Shown here: positions 18,801-30,568 of the stretch, piece by piece
Numbering within the stretch: the first letter of the stretch is position 1
Layout of the letters: each line of letters begins with the position of its first letter
NCBI RefSeq assembly: GCF_029227915.1
Contig: NC_079878.1
Coordinates: 16,678,001 to 16,742,000, forward strand
DNA length: 64,000 bases
Origin: Hydractinia symbiolongicarpus
Lineage: Eukaryota > Cnidaria > Hydrozoa > Anthoathecata > Hydractiniidae
Direction of reading: 5' to 3'
Made by a program: the position numbers and the translations under genes
Notes under the pieces: generated by a model
Databases searched by the model: none
What the model was told of the DNA's origin: nothing
Seen by the model: the letters and a program-made list of their open reading frames with translations, nothing else

Positions 18801-21800
18801 TTATTTATTGCATTCTTTTCTACTTATGAAAATAAATATAAAAAGCAGTAAAGTGTAGAAACGGGCTGCTAAGGGATCCCTTTGCTCTTTCCAATCAAAA
18901 TGTAAATTTGCTGACTTATTTTCTGGATTACAAAACGTCATAAAGCTTACGTTGGTGTCTTTATACTCAGAATTTCCACCATCAATAATAATATCTCCTG
19001 TTTCCAATAATGGTACCTATATATAGAAAAAAGTATTACGCACCAAGACAAGATAAAGTACTTGTAAAATGGAGTGACGCAATGCTGGAAACAACATTAA
19101 ATAAGTCTATTTCTATTTCTAAATAACTTACTAATTTCTCAATGAACGCATCAACAGCTGAACCAGCTTTAACTAACAGCATAACTCGGCGTGGCTTTTT
19201 GAGTTTAGAAACCATATCTTCAAGTGACTTTGCACCGATGACATTTGTCCCTAAAATTATCGAGTTTCAGTCACCAGTTTTTATAAGTTACCTTCAAGTA
19301 CTTTAGGTGAAGGGGATGTGGCATCCAAAAAATCTTTTAAGTGTAATATAATAAACCATCAGACAAAATAACTCAAAAATAGTCTTATAATACTTTAGGG
19401 AAAGAAATTTTCACGAACAGAAACTTCCGCAAATGGAAAAATTTGCGAAATTTTTACATAAACTTTCGCGAATTAGCCACGGAAGAAGATTTCGCGAACA
19501 TAAACCGCAAAATAGGCTAAAATTCGTGAAATTCGCAAAAGTTTCTGTTTGCGAAAGTTTTTTTCCCTAAATTTATTAGTGTGGAACCAGTTGTTTTATT
19601 TTATTCAGTGAAAAAAAATTTGTTACCTTTTGCTTCATTAGCCATAAACTCATCAACTTTGGCCACAGTTCTGTTAAATGCAACAACCTGTTGACAATCG
19701 GAAATTGCAGAATTAATACCAAATTTTTATAATTACTATTTTAGTTCTTGTAGAACAATTACTGAAAAAATGACTTACCGTAAACCCATGATCGTTCATA
19801 TTTAAAATAATGTTTTGGCCCTAAAAATTAAAAATAAAATATTAATTAAATTTAAAGAAAAATTTGTACAAGCATTATTTTGCATATACATACCATTACA
19901 GCCAGTCCAATCAATGCGATATCTCCCCTAAAACATTTTTTGAAAATATGTAAGTTTCTGGAATCAAACATTATATATACATTGATATAAAAAAAAAATG
20001 GTACCATGCAGACAACAAAACACAAGACAAACAAGAGAACAAAGCACTCACACAAAAAGGATGTTTTAAATAAGATTTTATATTATGCAACACATGACAA
20101 TTAACAACCAAGATAACGATTCCATATCAAAATTTAAAAAAAATATGAAAATAAACAAATAATTTTCAAAAGAAGAAAAATTTAATCAAACAATCTTTTG
20201 GATTTTTGAAACAAAATAATTCCAAACATATTGAATAATGCAAAACTAAATATAAAAATAAACATACCGAAACAATATTGTTAACGTGAAATAATGAAAA
20301 AGGACCCCTAGGAAGTATATAATCGTTTCTAGGGAATTTTGATGATATATAGTTAAGATTGAAAATGAATTCGATTCAAATGTGCAAGTTAATGTCTGCA
20401 ACACTATCTCTATAATGTATTTCTTCACATATTTAGTACTAAAGATTGAAAGAATATATTTAAAAGGCTTTACTAAGTGTTTTTCCTTTTACTATGCTGC
20501 TGCATGCCTGCAGCAAACTTAGACCATAACTTCTGTCTAAAACGTTCATCAAGCATTTAATTATGTTGTAATTACCAAAATCATTTAGGAGTGGTGGGGT
20601 TTTTGTCTGAAGGCTGTTTTCCACTTTAAGAAAATTTTCTGTGGAAAGAAACAGAACAGAACAGAAAATCTTCTGCTGTTAATTTCCACTTCATATTAAT
20701 GAGCACATTTCAATACAGAAAATAAACACATTTTGGGCAATTCTAACGAAATAAAATAATCTGATTGGCAAATTAATTTTCTACCTGTCGTTTCTACACA
20801 GAAAGCAAAGAAAATGTTGAACTTTTCCACGGAACAGAAAGGAAAATTACTATTTCTGTTTGGTCCATTTCGCTGAAAAGTTTTTCTTGAAGTTGAAAAT
20901 ATCTTGAAAGGAAACCCAAGATGATGTTGGACTTTATAATATCTATTCATTGATAAAGTTTAAATACAAGTTCCTTAACAGGTCTAAAATTACTAATGAC
21001 AGAAAATGACAAAATTTGCTATTACTTAAAAATGAAATCATAATTAATGCAGCATAATTAAATCTGAAATGTGAATATCTTTAGAACAAAAAGAGCTTCT
21101 TAAATTTTTTTAAAAGACTTGCTAACCAACTTTTTAAGCTCTATAATATTAGTCCATACCTTGGGTTCACTTAAAGTAGTTTATCTTTTCATTATTATAT
21201 AGAAGAAAACCAATATTTTTTTAAATGTGCTAAAAATGTGGTTGCCTCACCCTTTTATTATTATAATTATAATTATAATTATTATTATTATACAGGATAT
21301 ATACATTTCAGTACATGTGTCCTGTGTGGGGATAAAATAATATATATTTTTACATAAAACCTATAAAAACATAAAAACATTTAGGGAGACAAGTTGTGCA
21401 GATTCTAGTTTAGTCTAAATAGCAACATAGAGACTACAGAGTAGAACATGGACTGTAGAATTTTAAAAAGTGAAAATGAATTGTATAAATAAGCTCCAAA
21501 ATAATAGAAAGAATTCCTAGCTAATTCTAACTTAACAGGGGGAAGTTTGATGAGACAGTTATTATTATGTGTGGATTTAGCATGAGCATTCAGTTTAAAG
21601 TATTCGTTAAAGTTCTCACACATGCTTCTATTAAGACAGGTTCTAACAATATTAGCAGATCATTTGTAAGTTTGGTGTTTGATGGAACAAACACGTTGAA
21701 CACCGATGATTCGTGCTGACCTGCGTTAGATTGGTTGTAGCTTTTCCTATTGTGTTCTAGTTAAGTTGAGGTTGATGATTTTGCAGTATGTCCGAACTGG

Positions 21801-24800
21801 CGTTATCATGGAATTGTAGATGCTGAGTGCTGTAGGCTTCGTGAGATATAGACAAAATTTCTGTAGGAGATGCACTCTGCTTGAGGCTTTTCAGTACTTT
21901 TTGTCAAAATCATTACAAAGTATCAATGATGGATCTACAATATTTCCGAGGTATTTATACTCGGCGACGTTGTTGATAACGGAGAATCGATACATTACTT
22001 CAAACTTGTTGACTTTACTCTTTTTAAGATCCTCGTTCAGGCACTTTTCAATGTCCTTGACTTTTTTGTCGGCGTAATATAAATCAGGTGAGTTCTTGGT
22101 CCCAGATACAGTGCAATGGTAATTTCGCAAAGAGTTGACTATGATTGACTGTGTCAAATGCCCAAGACAAGTCTATAAATACGGTTCCAATAATATCTGA
22201 ATATTATTGGTGAACATAGCAGAGGCAAACTCTGTCAATCCTTTTGCCCTGAATCAGCACCGAGATTCAGATAACAAGTTTTCAGACTCAAGGTCTTGAA
22301 TGAGCTGAACATGGACTGTTTTTTCCAGAATTTTGGAAAGTATTGGCAACACCGAATTTAGCTGATAATTTCTGGATCGCTTGCTTGTGCTTTTTTTCCA
22401 AATGCATGTTACTGTGCTGCTCCTGAGTGACAGGTTGATAATGTGTGTCAGAGACTTCAGATGGTTTGCGCACAGTCTTTCAGCATTTTGGAGGCAGAGC
22501 ATCTAGGCTAGGAGCCTTCTTTCGTTTTAGCTGTTTTAGCTGTTTAAGAAAAGATTGTTTTAAGAAAGGAATAAAATGGAACGATTTCAATGTTCTTGGT
22601 ACAATGTAGGCTGGAACTCGCCAAACAAAATCACAACATTGTATGACTTTCCACTTCAGGGAATGAATGACTTTTGCATTGTGTTCAGAAAAATGTTTGA
22701 CACAGGACTTGTTCAAATGTCCGGATGATGTGGCATTGGTTGAGGCTTTCGAAAGGAAGATCTTTCTAATAACTCTCCAGCAACCTTCAAGGTTGTTACG
22801 ATTTTCAGCTAGATTTTTATTGAATGGACTTTTTGCATATGTTAGCAAATTGTTACAATGGTTACGAAGTGTCTTATAAACTTTCCAGTCATTTCCGTCC
22901 TTTGTACGACGTGCTTTACGTTATGCTTTGTCACAGTTGTTGAGTGCAGCTTTCGTATCTTTGTCGAGCTAAGGATAAGGCTTTCCTTAAACTCGCCTGT
23001 CAATGAATGGTGCAAGTTCATTGTTTACATTAACAGTGTTACACTTTAAGTAATCCGGAACAAAAATAGTTTTTGCTTGAAATCTCATGTGGTTACGTTT
23101 GCGAATATGACCGATTATTTCATGGTCAGATATTGATGTTAAAAACATGTCTCTTTTATAACCTTGGGACGTGTGGTGGCAGTTATGTCAATTATAGATG
23201 AGGTTTCTTTTGTTATAACATTTAACGACATTATGAACTCTTTCTCTCCCCCATTTCTTTGCATTTGTTGACATTAGCATCTTCCAAGACAATTGACTCA
23301 AATGATTCAACTGTTGCTAGACTTGCTAGGAGTGATTATTTTCTATTCAGAGAAATGCTAAGAAATAGTTACTCATTACTGTGCCTACTAAAAACTTTCC
23401 TGCAAGGGCTCACGCTACACCCATCTAACAAATTAAAAATGTTTCCATTGCAGTTTGATTTTGAAGTTTTGGATATATTTTATTTACCTTACTCTTACAA
23501 TGAAAACGTTCTTGTTTCATGTTTCACATGAAATGAAAATAAACAACATTTTTCTACATATTTTTTCTCTCAAAAACAGAAAGCACTTTCTATTCTTGAT
23601 GATAAGCATTTTTACTTTAACGATAGCTCACAATAAAATCTAACTGTTCTAAAACAATACAGGGTAACATCTAACTAGTAAAAAGTTCCATAACTACACA
23701 TCAAAATATGCAGGAAAAAAGCTTTTACTTTAGGCGAAGAAACTCTTGTGAACAAAAACATTTGCGAATTGGAAAATTTGTGAAATTTTTGTATTTTGCA
23801 ACATAAACTTTCGGGAATGAGCCTTATTTAAAAACTTTTATGAATGAATAATTTTTAAGATTTGCAGAAGATTCAATTCTCCTAAATTACAAGAGTTTTC
23901 CTTAAAAATTTTAAAAGATACTATCATATGAACAGGAAAATTAGAACTGGTCAATTGTAGGCTAGTTAAAACATCTTTTAAGATCAGCGAGGTCATAAAA
24001 CAATGAATCAACTTAATATGGGTTATTTTTTCGGGTTACACTAACTTGTGCGAATTGAAATAAAATACCTTTTTTGGCGTAAATAAACTTTCGCGAATGA
24101 GCCACGTCTAAAGTTTTCATGGACATAAACTTTTGCAAATTTTAGTCTAATTCGAAAAAGTTTCTGTTCGCAAAAGTATCTTCCCCTAAAGTAGGATATT
24201 TTTTCCAATTCTAAATCATCTTTAGTTATATAACAAACAATGTAATAAAGTTATACAAAACTTTTTATTTGAGCTTTAATAAATTTAAATTAATTTGTTT
24301 TAATGGTCAATAAAAATTTCAGATTGCAATTTCTATTGTAACTGCATGTATCTGCTTTGTGCCTATACAATTGCTCTAAAATTACAATATTTAGGTTAAA
24401 GTCAAGAAAAATGTCCATAAAACGAAAAAAATATAATTATTAGATAGATAAGTAAAGTGCAAGAAATAATAGTAAGATATTCAGCCCAAAAATACATATA
24501 AGTCCAAATTATGCACCTTTACTAACCAAATCAAAATAAAGTGTTCTTCTTTATATATATGTTTATTATTTATATAAGTTTGAAATTATTATTTTCATAA
24601 TTTTTATTAAATGTTTGGAAATTTTGTGTTTGTAAAATTTAGGTTAGCTATTTAAAAAATGAGCCACATTAAGAATTTTTGATAGCAGCTCCATGACCAC
24701 AACCATCAGTATGATGACAAAAAATGGCAAATTTGTGTTGAAATTACATGCAGCATATGGAAACATGTGAACAATTGATCTAAAACATCCAACAAAGAGT

Positions 24801-27191
24801 TAAGTTGAGGAAATACTAATGATTCATTTAAAAAGAGGCAATTAGAGATTAATTGAAGGGATAAGATAGTTTTTCCTCTTTTTTTAATTACTCATTATTA
24901 TTTTGTACTTCCTTAATTCTAAAAGTTCCTTCTTAAGCTACATATTCATTAAATGAATACTTAGATTCAATGGGTTTATTTTAAAAGTCCACTTTCATGT
25001 AGGTGGATTTCTCACCAGAATGTTTATTTTGCTGTATTAAATTTATATTCAAATACATATATACATACTTCTTTAGCTACAGAATTCTATTTATAGTTTC
25101 ACATCCATAATTCATTAGTGTCAGGTTCCCTGGATAAATGTTCTGTTCCTTTTTTGAAGTTTTTTTTGATATTTTTATTATTAAAGGCTTTAAGTAACAA
25201 AAAAGAACCCTGGGGTTATTAAACAAATGACATTTTATATTATTAATTTTGTAAGTATGTAATGCAAATTAAACACATGTGCACCTCACAAAAATGTTGC
25301 ACATAGTTTTGATTGTGTTCCAAACATCACCATATTACTATAGATGACTTGCTATCTTGATAATTTTTTTGTTTTTATTTTTTGGCAGGTAAAATAAGCA
25401 ATTTAATTGGCTAATAATTCTTTTTAGAAGATCTGATTGGTTAAAAAACTATTTGCCTGCCGAAATAAAATGTAAACAAAGATTCTAGCAAGTCATCTTA
25501 GCCTCTTTTTAAAAATTACTGATGCTTTGCTAAAAAAATGAAACTCAACATCGTATTTTATTGCCCCAAAAACATACATTCTTTCAGAAAAAAATATAAA
25601 GTCCTTTAGTTACCTTTAATATTTGAACATGCTAGCAAGTGTGTGGGTCTGGTGCTTACATGGCTAGCTACAAGAGCATTATTTATGGTACTTTGTACAT
25701 ACTTAAAACTCATCTATAGCTACCTTCGTAGAAAATAAATGCCACAGTTTTTTAATTTTTTTTTAAATCTGGAAGTGTAAATAAAACTTTATCATAGATG
25801 AATTTCTGCATGACGTTTTTATTCGTTAACTTTTCAGGAGTACACTCTTTGGCTCTAGCATTTGCATGACAGGAAAAAATGCTATGATTTGGTGAATGGA
25901 TGTCTTTTCCTGTGGATTTCTTTTGATGGAAATTCGTTTGAGGTTTCAAACTTTATCAAGTGTAGATTGATGCCTTCTGATTTATTTCAATTCAATTAAA
26001 ATCCTAACAATGCATTTTTGTGAATGGACTGAACTTTGCTTCACCTGGCAGAGCTGAAAAAGCTTACTGCTGAAAATATAAACCAAATAATTCATGCAAA
26101 GAAGCAGAGTGTGTAGAGGATTTGTTAGCTGGCGTTTTTAAAAAAAGTATCGCTTACACTGGCACAGGAAAAGGATTCATTGAAATATACAGCTATATCC
26201 TAAGTAAATATATAGAGTTTTTGGTTATTAACCACCAATTTTTTCATATTTTTTTTCAAGTCAAGGTACCAACAAAGATGAAGTAGAACGATTCAATGTA
26301 TATATTTGAAAATAAGTGATTACGGAAGGAACTTTTAAAAAACGGTGGTACACCCATTGCTACGATTTCAGAAATGAATCAAAAGAAAAATCGACAGAAC
26401 TGTTAAAACATATCTGGAGTTTGAAAAAAACAGGAACAGTGCAAATTTTGAAATGGGAAATCATTGACCATGCCCCTGCGTACAAAAACAATAGCAAAAC
26501 GTGCATTTGTGCATCACCGAAAAATACCATATAATAACACCCAAACTGAAATTACTAAACAAAAGAACAGAATTAATATCGAAGTGTCATCATAGCAACA
26601 AGTTTTATTTGAACAATTTTAAATAATTTTATACATCTTTCTTCCCACCGGATTTACAGTATTTTCAAAAAAATTTTGAAGTAGTTTATCACCGTACATT
26701 TGATAATCGTTCAGCATGAAACTGACAGTTATGTACTTTTACATTTATTTGCCGAAATTCATCTATGATAAAGTTTTATTTACACTTGCAGATTTAAAAA
26801 AAATTAAAAAACTGTGCCATTTATTTTCTACGAAGGTAGCTATAGATGAGTTATGTACAAAGTACCATAAATAATGCCCTTGTAGCTAGCCATGTAAGCA
26901 CCAGACCCACACACTTGTTAGCATGTTCAAATATTAAAGGTAAATAAAGGACTTTATAATTTTTTTTGGAAAGAATGTTTTTGGGGCAATAAAATATGCT
27001 AAATATATGCTTGTTTGAAATAAAACAGTGAAAATTAACTACGGCATGCTACGCCAGAATATTTATCTTAAATAAGTATGAGCGTGGAAGTGGAAATAAT
27101 TTCAAATAAAATTCCATTATTAACACAACTTTTTAGAGGTCACCAGCAGAAACCATATCACAAAAATATGTACTTACTTTGGTTCCGCCAT
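15869..27191 (-). CDS. PGD: 6-phosphogluconate dehydrogenase, 18 coding exons
   Basis: Oxidative pentose phosphate enzyme: 6-phosphogluconate + NADP+ to ribulose 5-phosphate, CO2 and NADPH, cytosolic. Coding exons, all with GT-AG borders: 27178-27191, 19894-19927, 19779-19820, 19627-19687, 19132-19250, 18951-19016, 18607-18725, 18442-18508, 18297-18365, 18138-18203, 17934-18059, 17435-17498, 17145-17275, 16559-16692, 16376-16475, 16205-16296, 16068-16098, 15869-15988. They sum to 1455 bases, 484 residues, close to the animal length. NADP fold [12 protein letters not shown]; substrate loop [20 protein letters not shown]; catalytic block [16 protein letters not shown] with the conserved Lys; C-terminal tail HTDWTGHGG. 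No break is seen; it should be functional. Confidence 0.96.
19393..19571. mobile_element. MITE-like element, copy 1
   Basis: About 179 bases flanked by inverted ends: CTTTAGGGAAAGAAA at the left and the reverse complement of the same type at the right (TTTTTCCCTAAA). The body is rich in TTTCGCGAA-like words. It lies in a PGD intron (between exons 4 and 5). No coding capacity. Confidence 0.7.
19928..21240. other. PGD intron 1, proximal part, nothing recognised
   Basis: AT-rich intron sequence without long frames or clear repeats apart from scattered A/T runs. Confidence 0.5.
21255..23270 (-). mobile_element. LINE (endonuclease-reverse transcriptase) in PGD intron 1
   Basis: Minus-strand, broken. 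From the 5' side: end of an APE-type endonuclease ([13 protein letters not shown] near 23120), [23 protein letters not shown] near 22900, reverse transcriptase finger region ([11 protein letters not shown], then [15 protein letters not shown] and [17 protein letters not shown]), thumb ([13 protein letters not shown] near 21970) and C-terminal end ([18 protein letters not shown] near 21500). It ends in an ATT/AAT-rich tract at 21255-21292. The YADD region is not found, so an internal deletion is likely. It runs in the same direction as PGD. Confidence 0.72.
23728..23886. mobile_element. MITE-like element, copy 2
   Basis: Left end CTTTAGGCGAAGAAACT and a degenerate right end TTCTCCTAAA. It shares the inner AACATAAACTTTCG.GAATGAGCC block with the copy at 19393. 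Confidence 0.6.
24048..24191. mobile_element. MITE-like element, copy 3, left end truncated
   Basis: Contains AAACTTTCGCGAATGAGCCACG and a well-kept right end (GTTTCTGTTCGCAAAAG then CCCCTAAAG). The left terminal repeat is missing. Confidence 0.6.
24192..25550. other. PGD intron 1, middle part, nothing recognised
   Basis: AT-rich with only short frames. No conserved coding or repeat structure was seen. Confidence 0.45.
25551..26999 (+). mobile_element. Penelope-like element fragment with inverted terminal repeats
   Basis: About 260 bases at 25551-25812 recur inverted at 26752-26999; shared words include TTGCCCCAAAAACAT and CACACACTTG. Between them a plus-strand frame (26316-26534) and its downstream continuation encode a GIY-YIG-like nuclease end: [43 protein letters not shown], then in another frame [17 protein letters not shown]. 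That combination is typical of the endonuclease tail of Penelope-like retroelements. The reverse transcriptase is absent. Confidence 0.62.
26316..26534 (+). pseudogene. GIY-YIG endonuclease domain of a Penelope-like element
   Basis: Seventy-two codons starting inside the domain, just after where the YIG motif would be. [10 protein letters not shown] is followed by [23 protein letters not shown] frameshift near 26515 moves the end ([16 protein letters not shown]) into another frame. Truncated at the 5' side. Confidence 0.6.
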
Positions 27192-28659
27192 ATTTATGTT
27201 TATCAATACAACTTAGTTTAAAATCTGTATCTTTGTTTCTGCTTTATACCCAGCCAGAGATACTCTCATCAAACACAAACAGCTTTAGAGAGGAAAACTG
27301 CATAATCATCCAGGCTTTTATTTGTTTTCAATTATAGACGTGTCTCGATTAGAAAGTTGCCCAACAGAATAACTAACCGTAAAAGTGACAAGAAACGAGT
27401 CTAAACGCCGCGACTTAGCTTTTGCGTTATTTAAGTCATGACGTCTTTCCTTCCTTGTGAACCCACGCAAGAAACCTTTTTCCTGTAATACATGCTGACA
27501 AATGCCACAGGTTAATTATTGTGTTTTTTTCAACTTGACATCTGAACTATTTCTTAAACGGTTTGGTACAATTTGCAGATAGTTTGTGTGCCAAAATACA
27601 AATAAACTAATTTAACAACATCCGCCTTCCGTCTGTAGCGGAAGTAAAGACGGGTTATTTCGTTAAGAAGGCCTTTTTAATTTCGGACGTATTACGGAAT
27701 CTATGTCTTCCCCTTCTTTTTTTCTTGCTTTTTAACCAACAAGTTTTGACGAACTGCATCAATAACATGTGGTAAACAAATGAATAAACCATAATTGCCT
27801 TAAATATACATATATACATATCCTTTCTCCCAAGGGGTTTTTCAGAGACGCTAATGCTTAGGCTCTATAGGCCCCTAAAAATAAAGTCGCTCGAATATGT
27901 ATACAAAAGGCCATTAAGCCGTGATAATGACCATAGTCTTTAAAGAAGAGGCGAACTGCGCACGGCACGGCTGCTGTATAAAAGTTCATGATGGCCAAAA
28001 TATAAAACAGTCTGTTAAAAATACAAGTTTTGTTTACATTTTGCTGTGCTGAATTATTGATAACTAGTTAATACAGCCCGTGGAAAAATCCACTCAGGTA
28101 GATAAAAATGAGAGAGCTTCATTTAAATTTTGATGACGTCAGCAACCTATCCACACACAAAAAAAATTAGAACGTTGTTTTCACGTTGCCTCTATTGTGT
28201 AGAGCTTAAACTGCTGATAAAGAAAATGTATATGGTTATGTACTTTTGACAAACGGTTGCATAGATATTAGGGTTGAAGGTTTTTTGATAACGTCATCGG
28301 CCCGTCCATTCCGAAACGGATTTGGTCACACAGCTTTGGGAAACTTACCAAAAAATTGGTCCCAGGTGGTCCTTAGTTACCCACGCGGTGAGAAATCATT
28401 GACGTAGTAGATAGAAGGAGTCACTCAATACAGAATTTGGGGTCACATCGATAAAACCCACTAAAATAACACTCCTTTGACGCCCCCAAAAAGTCTGTGA
28501 CGTCATCAGCATAAATTAACATACTATTATTATTTTAATTATTATTGCATGCCCAAAAATTCGATAAACTCCACCGACGACATCATGCGCAAGTTGAGTA
28601 AAAATAATTTTCTGTCCATTTAAAAATTTTCCTGATAAAAAAATTATGTATATAATAAA
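27192..28659. promoter_or_regulatory. PGD upstream region and spacer to copy B
   Basis: Holds the presumed PGD promoter and 5' untranslated region on the minus strand; a CRE-like TGACGTC lies near 27439, about 250 bases upstream of the start codon. Further right are a few more TGACGTCA-type words near 28130 and 28500, the latter probably in the worn terminal repeat of copy B. The string CCCGTGGAAAAATCCA occurs near 28078 and near 17320, perhaps a further small repeat family. No gene was recognised. Confidence 0.35.
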
Positions 28660-28665
28660 GGAAAC

Positions 28666-29256
28666 ATGAGTTGGTTCAAAATGCAATGCGATGTTCTTAC
28701 CGTTCGATTTCGAGTGTGCGGGATACTATTACTAATTATTACAAAAAAGCCAAGGAACAATTTTCGAGAGGAACGACGCTTCACGATGAGGTCGAGTAGA
28801 AAGCACAAGAGAACTACTACAAACCGCATACAAGACGAATTTAAGAGAATTTAAGGGAATCAAAGACATATTCCCAAGACAGAAGAAGCAGGCCACAGGG
28901 ATCGAAGACGTCAAACACATATTTCCGCGAACCTTAACCAACCGGCTCACGCGTGGTATCATTGATAAAATCACCCCTCAGACATGCGAGTAAGTGTTGT
29001 TTACAGTTTCAGCTGTGATATTCACAAAGGTGGAGGGAGATCATCTCCGTATTGGAAGATTAAAGGCTCCAGGTCACTATTAAGTATCGCGGACATCGAA
29101 GCTTTCATAGACGAGTGTGAGATGAAGCGTCTAGGTCTGGAGGATGGAGAGTTTTGGAGCAAAGCCTACTTGCCTGTGGTGAGAACTATAGAGACCCTAG
29201 AAGCAAATGAAGGTAAAATCATCTTCGATCATGTGCAAATCAAGATTATCTGTTAG
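28666..29256 (+). pseudogene. DNA polymerase B (second type), N-terminal fragment, copy B
   Basis: Starts MSWFK and, after frameshifts, shows MRVSVVYSFSCDIHKGGGR, IADIEAFIDECEMKRLGLED, WSKAYLPVVRTIET and GKIIFDHVQIKI. These match the N-terminal 250 residues of the copy D polymerase (56309-60274) and not the SAP-type PolB of copy A. The gene stops abruptly at about 29255, where it abuts the minus-strand capsid-like gene: everything between PolB and the capsid gene is deleted. Confidence 0.65.
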
Positions 29257-29733
29257 GATGCGGACCCCTTGATCGCCTTTTTCTTATCAGTCCCGACGTG
29301 ATCGCATGCTTTAACTTGCAAGGCACGGATAGTGTCATCATTCGGGTTGATACCTTCTTGGATCAGGGTGTTTTCGCGCTCGAATTTGGGCAACCACAAG
29401 TCTCTGTAGACAGCCAGCACGTTGTAGTCATTTATGCTTCGCACCTCGTTTCTGTTCAGCAGATTCTAGGTTCTGCACCAGACTTTTACCAATATTGTTC
29501 ACGATAGTGCGCTTCGTGTTTGTGCCTATCAGCTCCAGATCAAACAGTCTAAAACTCCCTGGGGAGATGACATCGTTCTGCCCCATGTTAGGTACGTCAA
29601 CATACAAGTCTTTTGATTTTGATTGATTGTAGATGGCGTGGTTCACCTTCCCACACTGCTTCTTCCCCTTTATCGCCAGCATCGTTCTAATCTCCGCGTA
29701 CGGATCGAGCTTATTTCCGAATATGTTACTCAT
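29253..29733 (-). pseudogene. Capsid-like protein, N-terminal half, copy B
   Basis: Start at MSNIFGNKLDPYAE. Blocks KDLYVDVPNMGQNDVI, FDLELIGTNTKRTIVNNIGK and, in another frame, YRDLWLPKFERENTLIQEG match the copy C protein at 37089-38032. One frameshift lies near 29440. Residues after about 160 are lost at the junction with PolB. Confidence 0.6.
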
Positions 29734-29769
29734 AGCTGCTTTATTACTAGGTAACTTTGGTTGGAATAA

Positions 29770-30050
29770 ATGCCTATAAATCCTACTTATGAACCTGGAA
29801 ACGATTTCACGTCTGAGAAAAATATCCCAGATGATGGGTCCTTCAGCAGACCTGGGGACCTTTCTGCCCAGTCTGGTACCAGCTCCACGCAAACTCAAGA
29901 AGAACGACTGATGCGTAAGCTGTTGCAGGAGAGTAGCAAATTAACTCGAGAGAAGAGCTCAAAAGGTTGAAGATCGAAGATCTCTATGAACATCTTGGCA
30001 AAGAGCTTGGGCTACGACATGTGGGAATTAGGACGATTTTAAACTACTAG
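29770..30050 (+). pseudogene. N-terminal part of Gly-rich hydrophobic protein, copy B
   Basis: An acidic, Ser/Pro-rich start (EKNIPDDGSF, GDLSAQSG) and, after a frameshift near 29965, IEDLYEHLGKELGLR, matching VDSLYEALNEELGQ in copy C. It is divergent from the capsid-like gene, with 36 bases between the starts, the same layout as in copy C. Confidence 0.5.
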
Positions 30051-30109
30051 GGAATCAACTCCTCTATGACGGCATAAAGATCACAAGAAAAAAAACGATG
30101 AGTTACGAT

Positions 30110-30224
30110 TTTATAGTGCTATAAAGCAGAAACTGAGCATCTATACGTGGCAACTGTTGGCGCTGTTGCGAAATCTTACGCCATTGTTGTTGCATACATG
30201 GGTAGGAAGTGCAAAAGATCGTAA
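30110..30224 (+). pseudogene. C-terminal tail of Gly-rich hydrophobic protein, copy B
   Basis: Reads EHLYVATVGAVAK and AIVVAYMGRKCKRS before a stop. It matches RHLYKALAAAVGVVVAYVG...KRS at the end of the copy C protein (39304). The centre of the gene is deleted. Confidence 0.5.
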
Positions 30225-30299
30225 AGACGATGGCATTTGTGTGTAGACCGTAATATTTTGCATCCATACATGATCGGCTCCATCTGACAGGCAACTACT

Positions 30300-30568
30300 A
30301 CTTGAGCCACATGTAGGCGATGATAAGACCTATTCCTGTTGTCACCAACACAGCCTTGGTATCGTCATGTTGTCCTGCTTTTTTCTACACCCGCCATTGC
30401 GCTAGTGTTAATCTTCGAATTAACGCCGATAAAGAAGTACTCCTTGCTGATGAGAATTTTGTTTGTGAAATTTAGGATGCTTCCAGTGTGAATGTTCATA
30501 TCGCTTGGTATCATATAGACACCGTGGGCAACGCTAAAATCCACCTTAGACCTCGCATACTTCAACAT
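30300..30568 (-). pseudogene. C-terminal part of P protein, copy B
   Basis: Reads LKYARSKVDFSVAHGVYMIP, then ILNFTNKILISKE, and ends DDTKAVLVTTGIGLIIAYMW, the same anchor as in the other P copies. It converges with the preceding tail, as in copy C. Copy B ends here. Confidence 0.6.
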
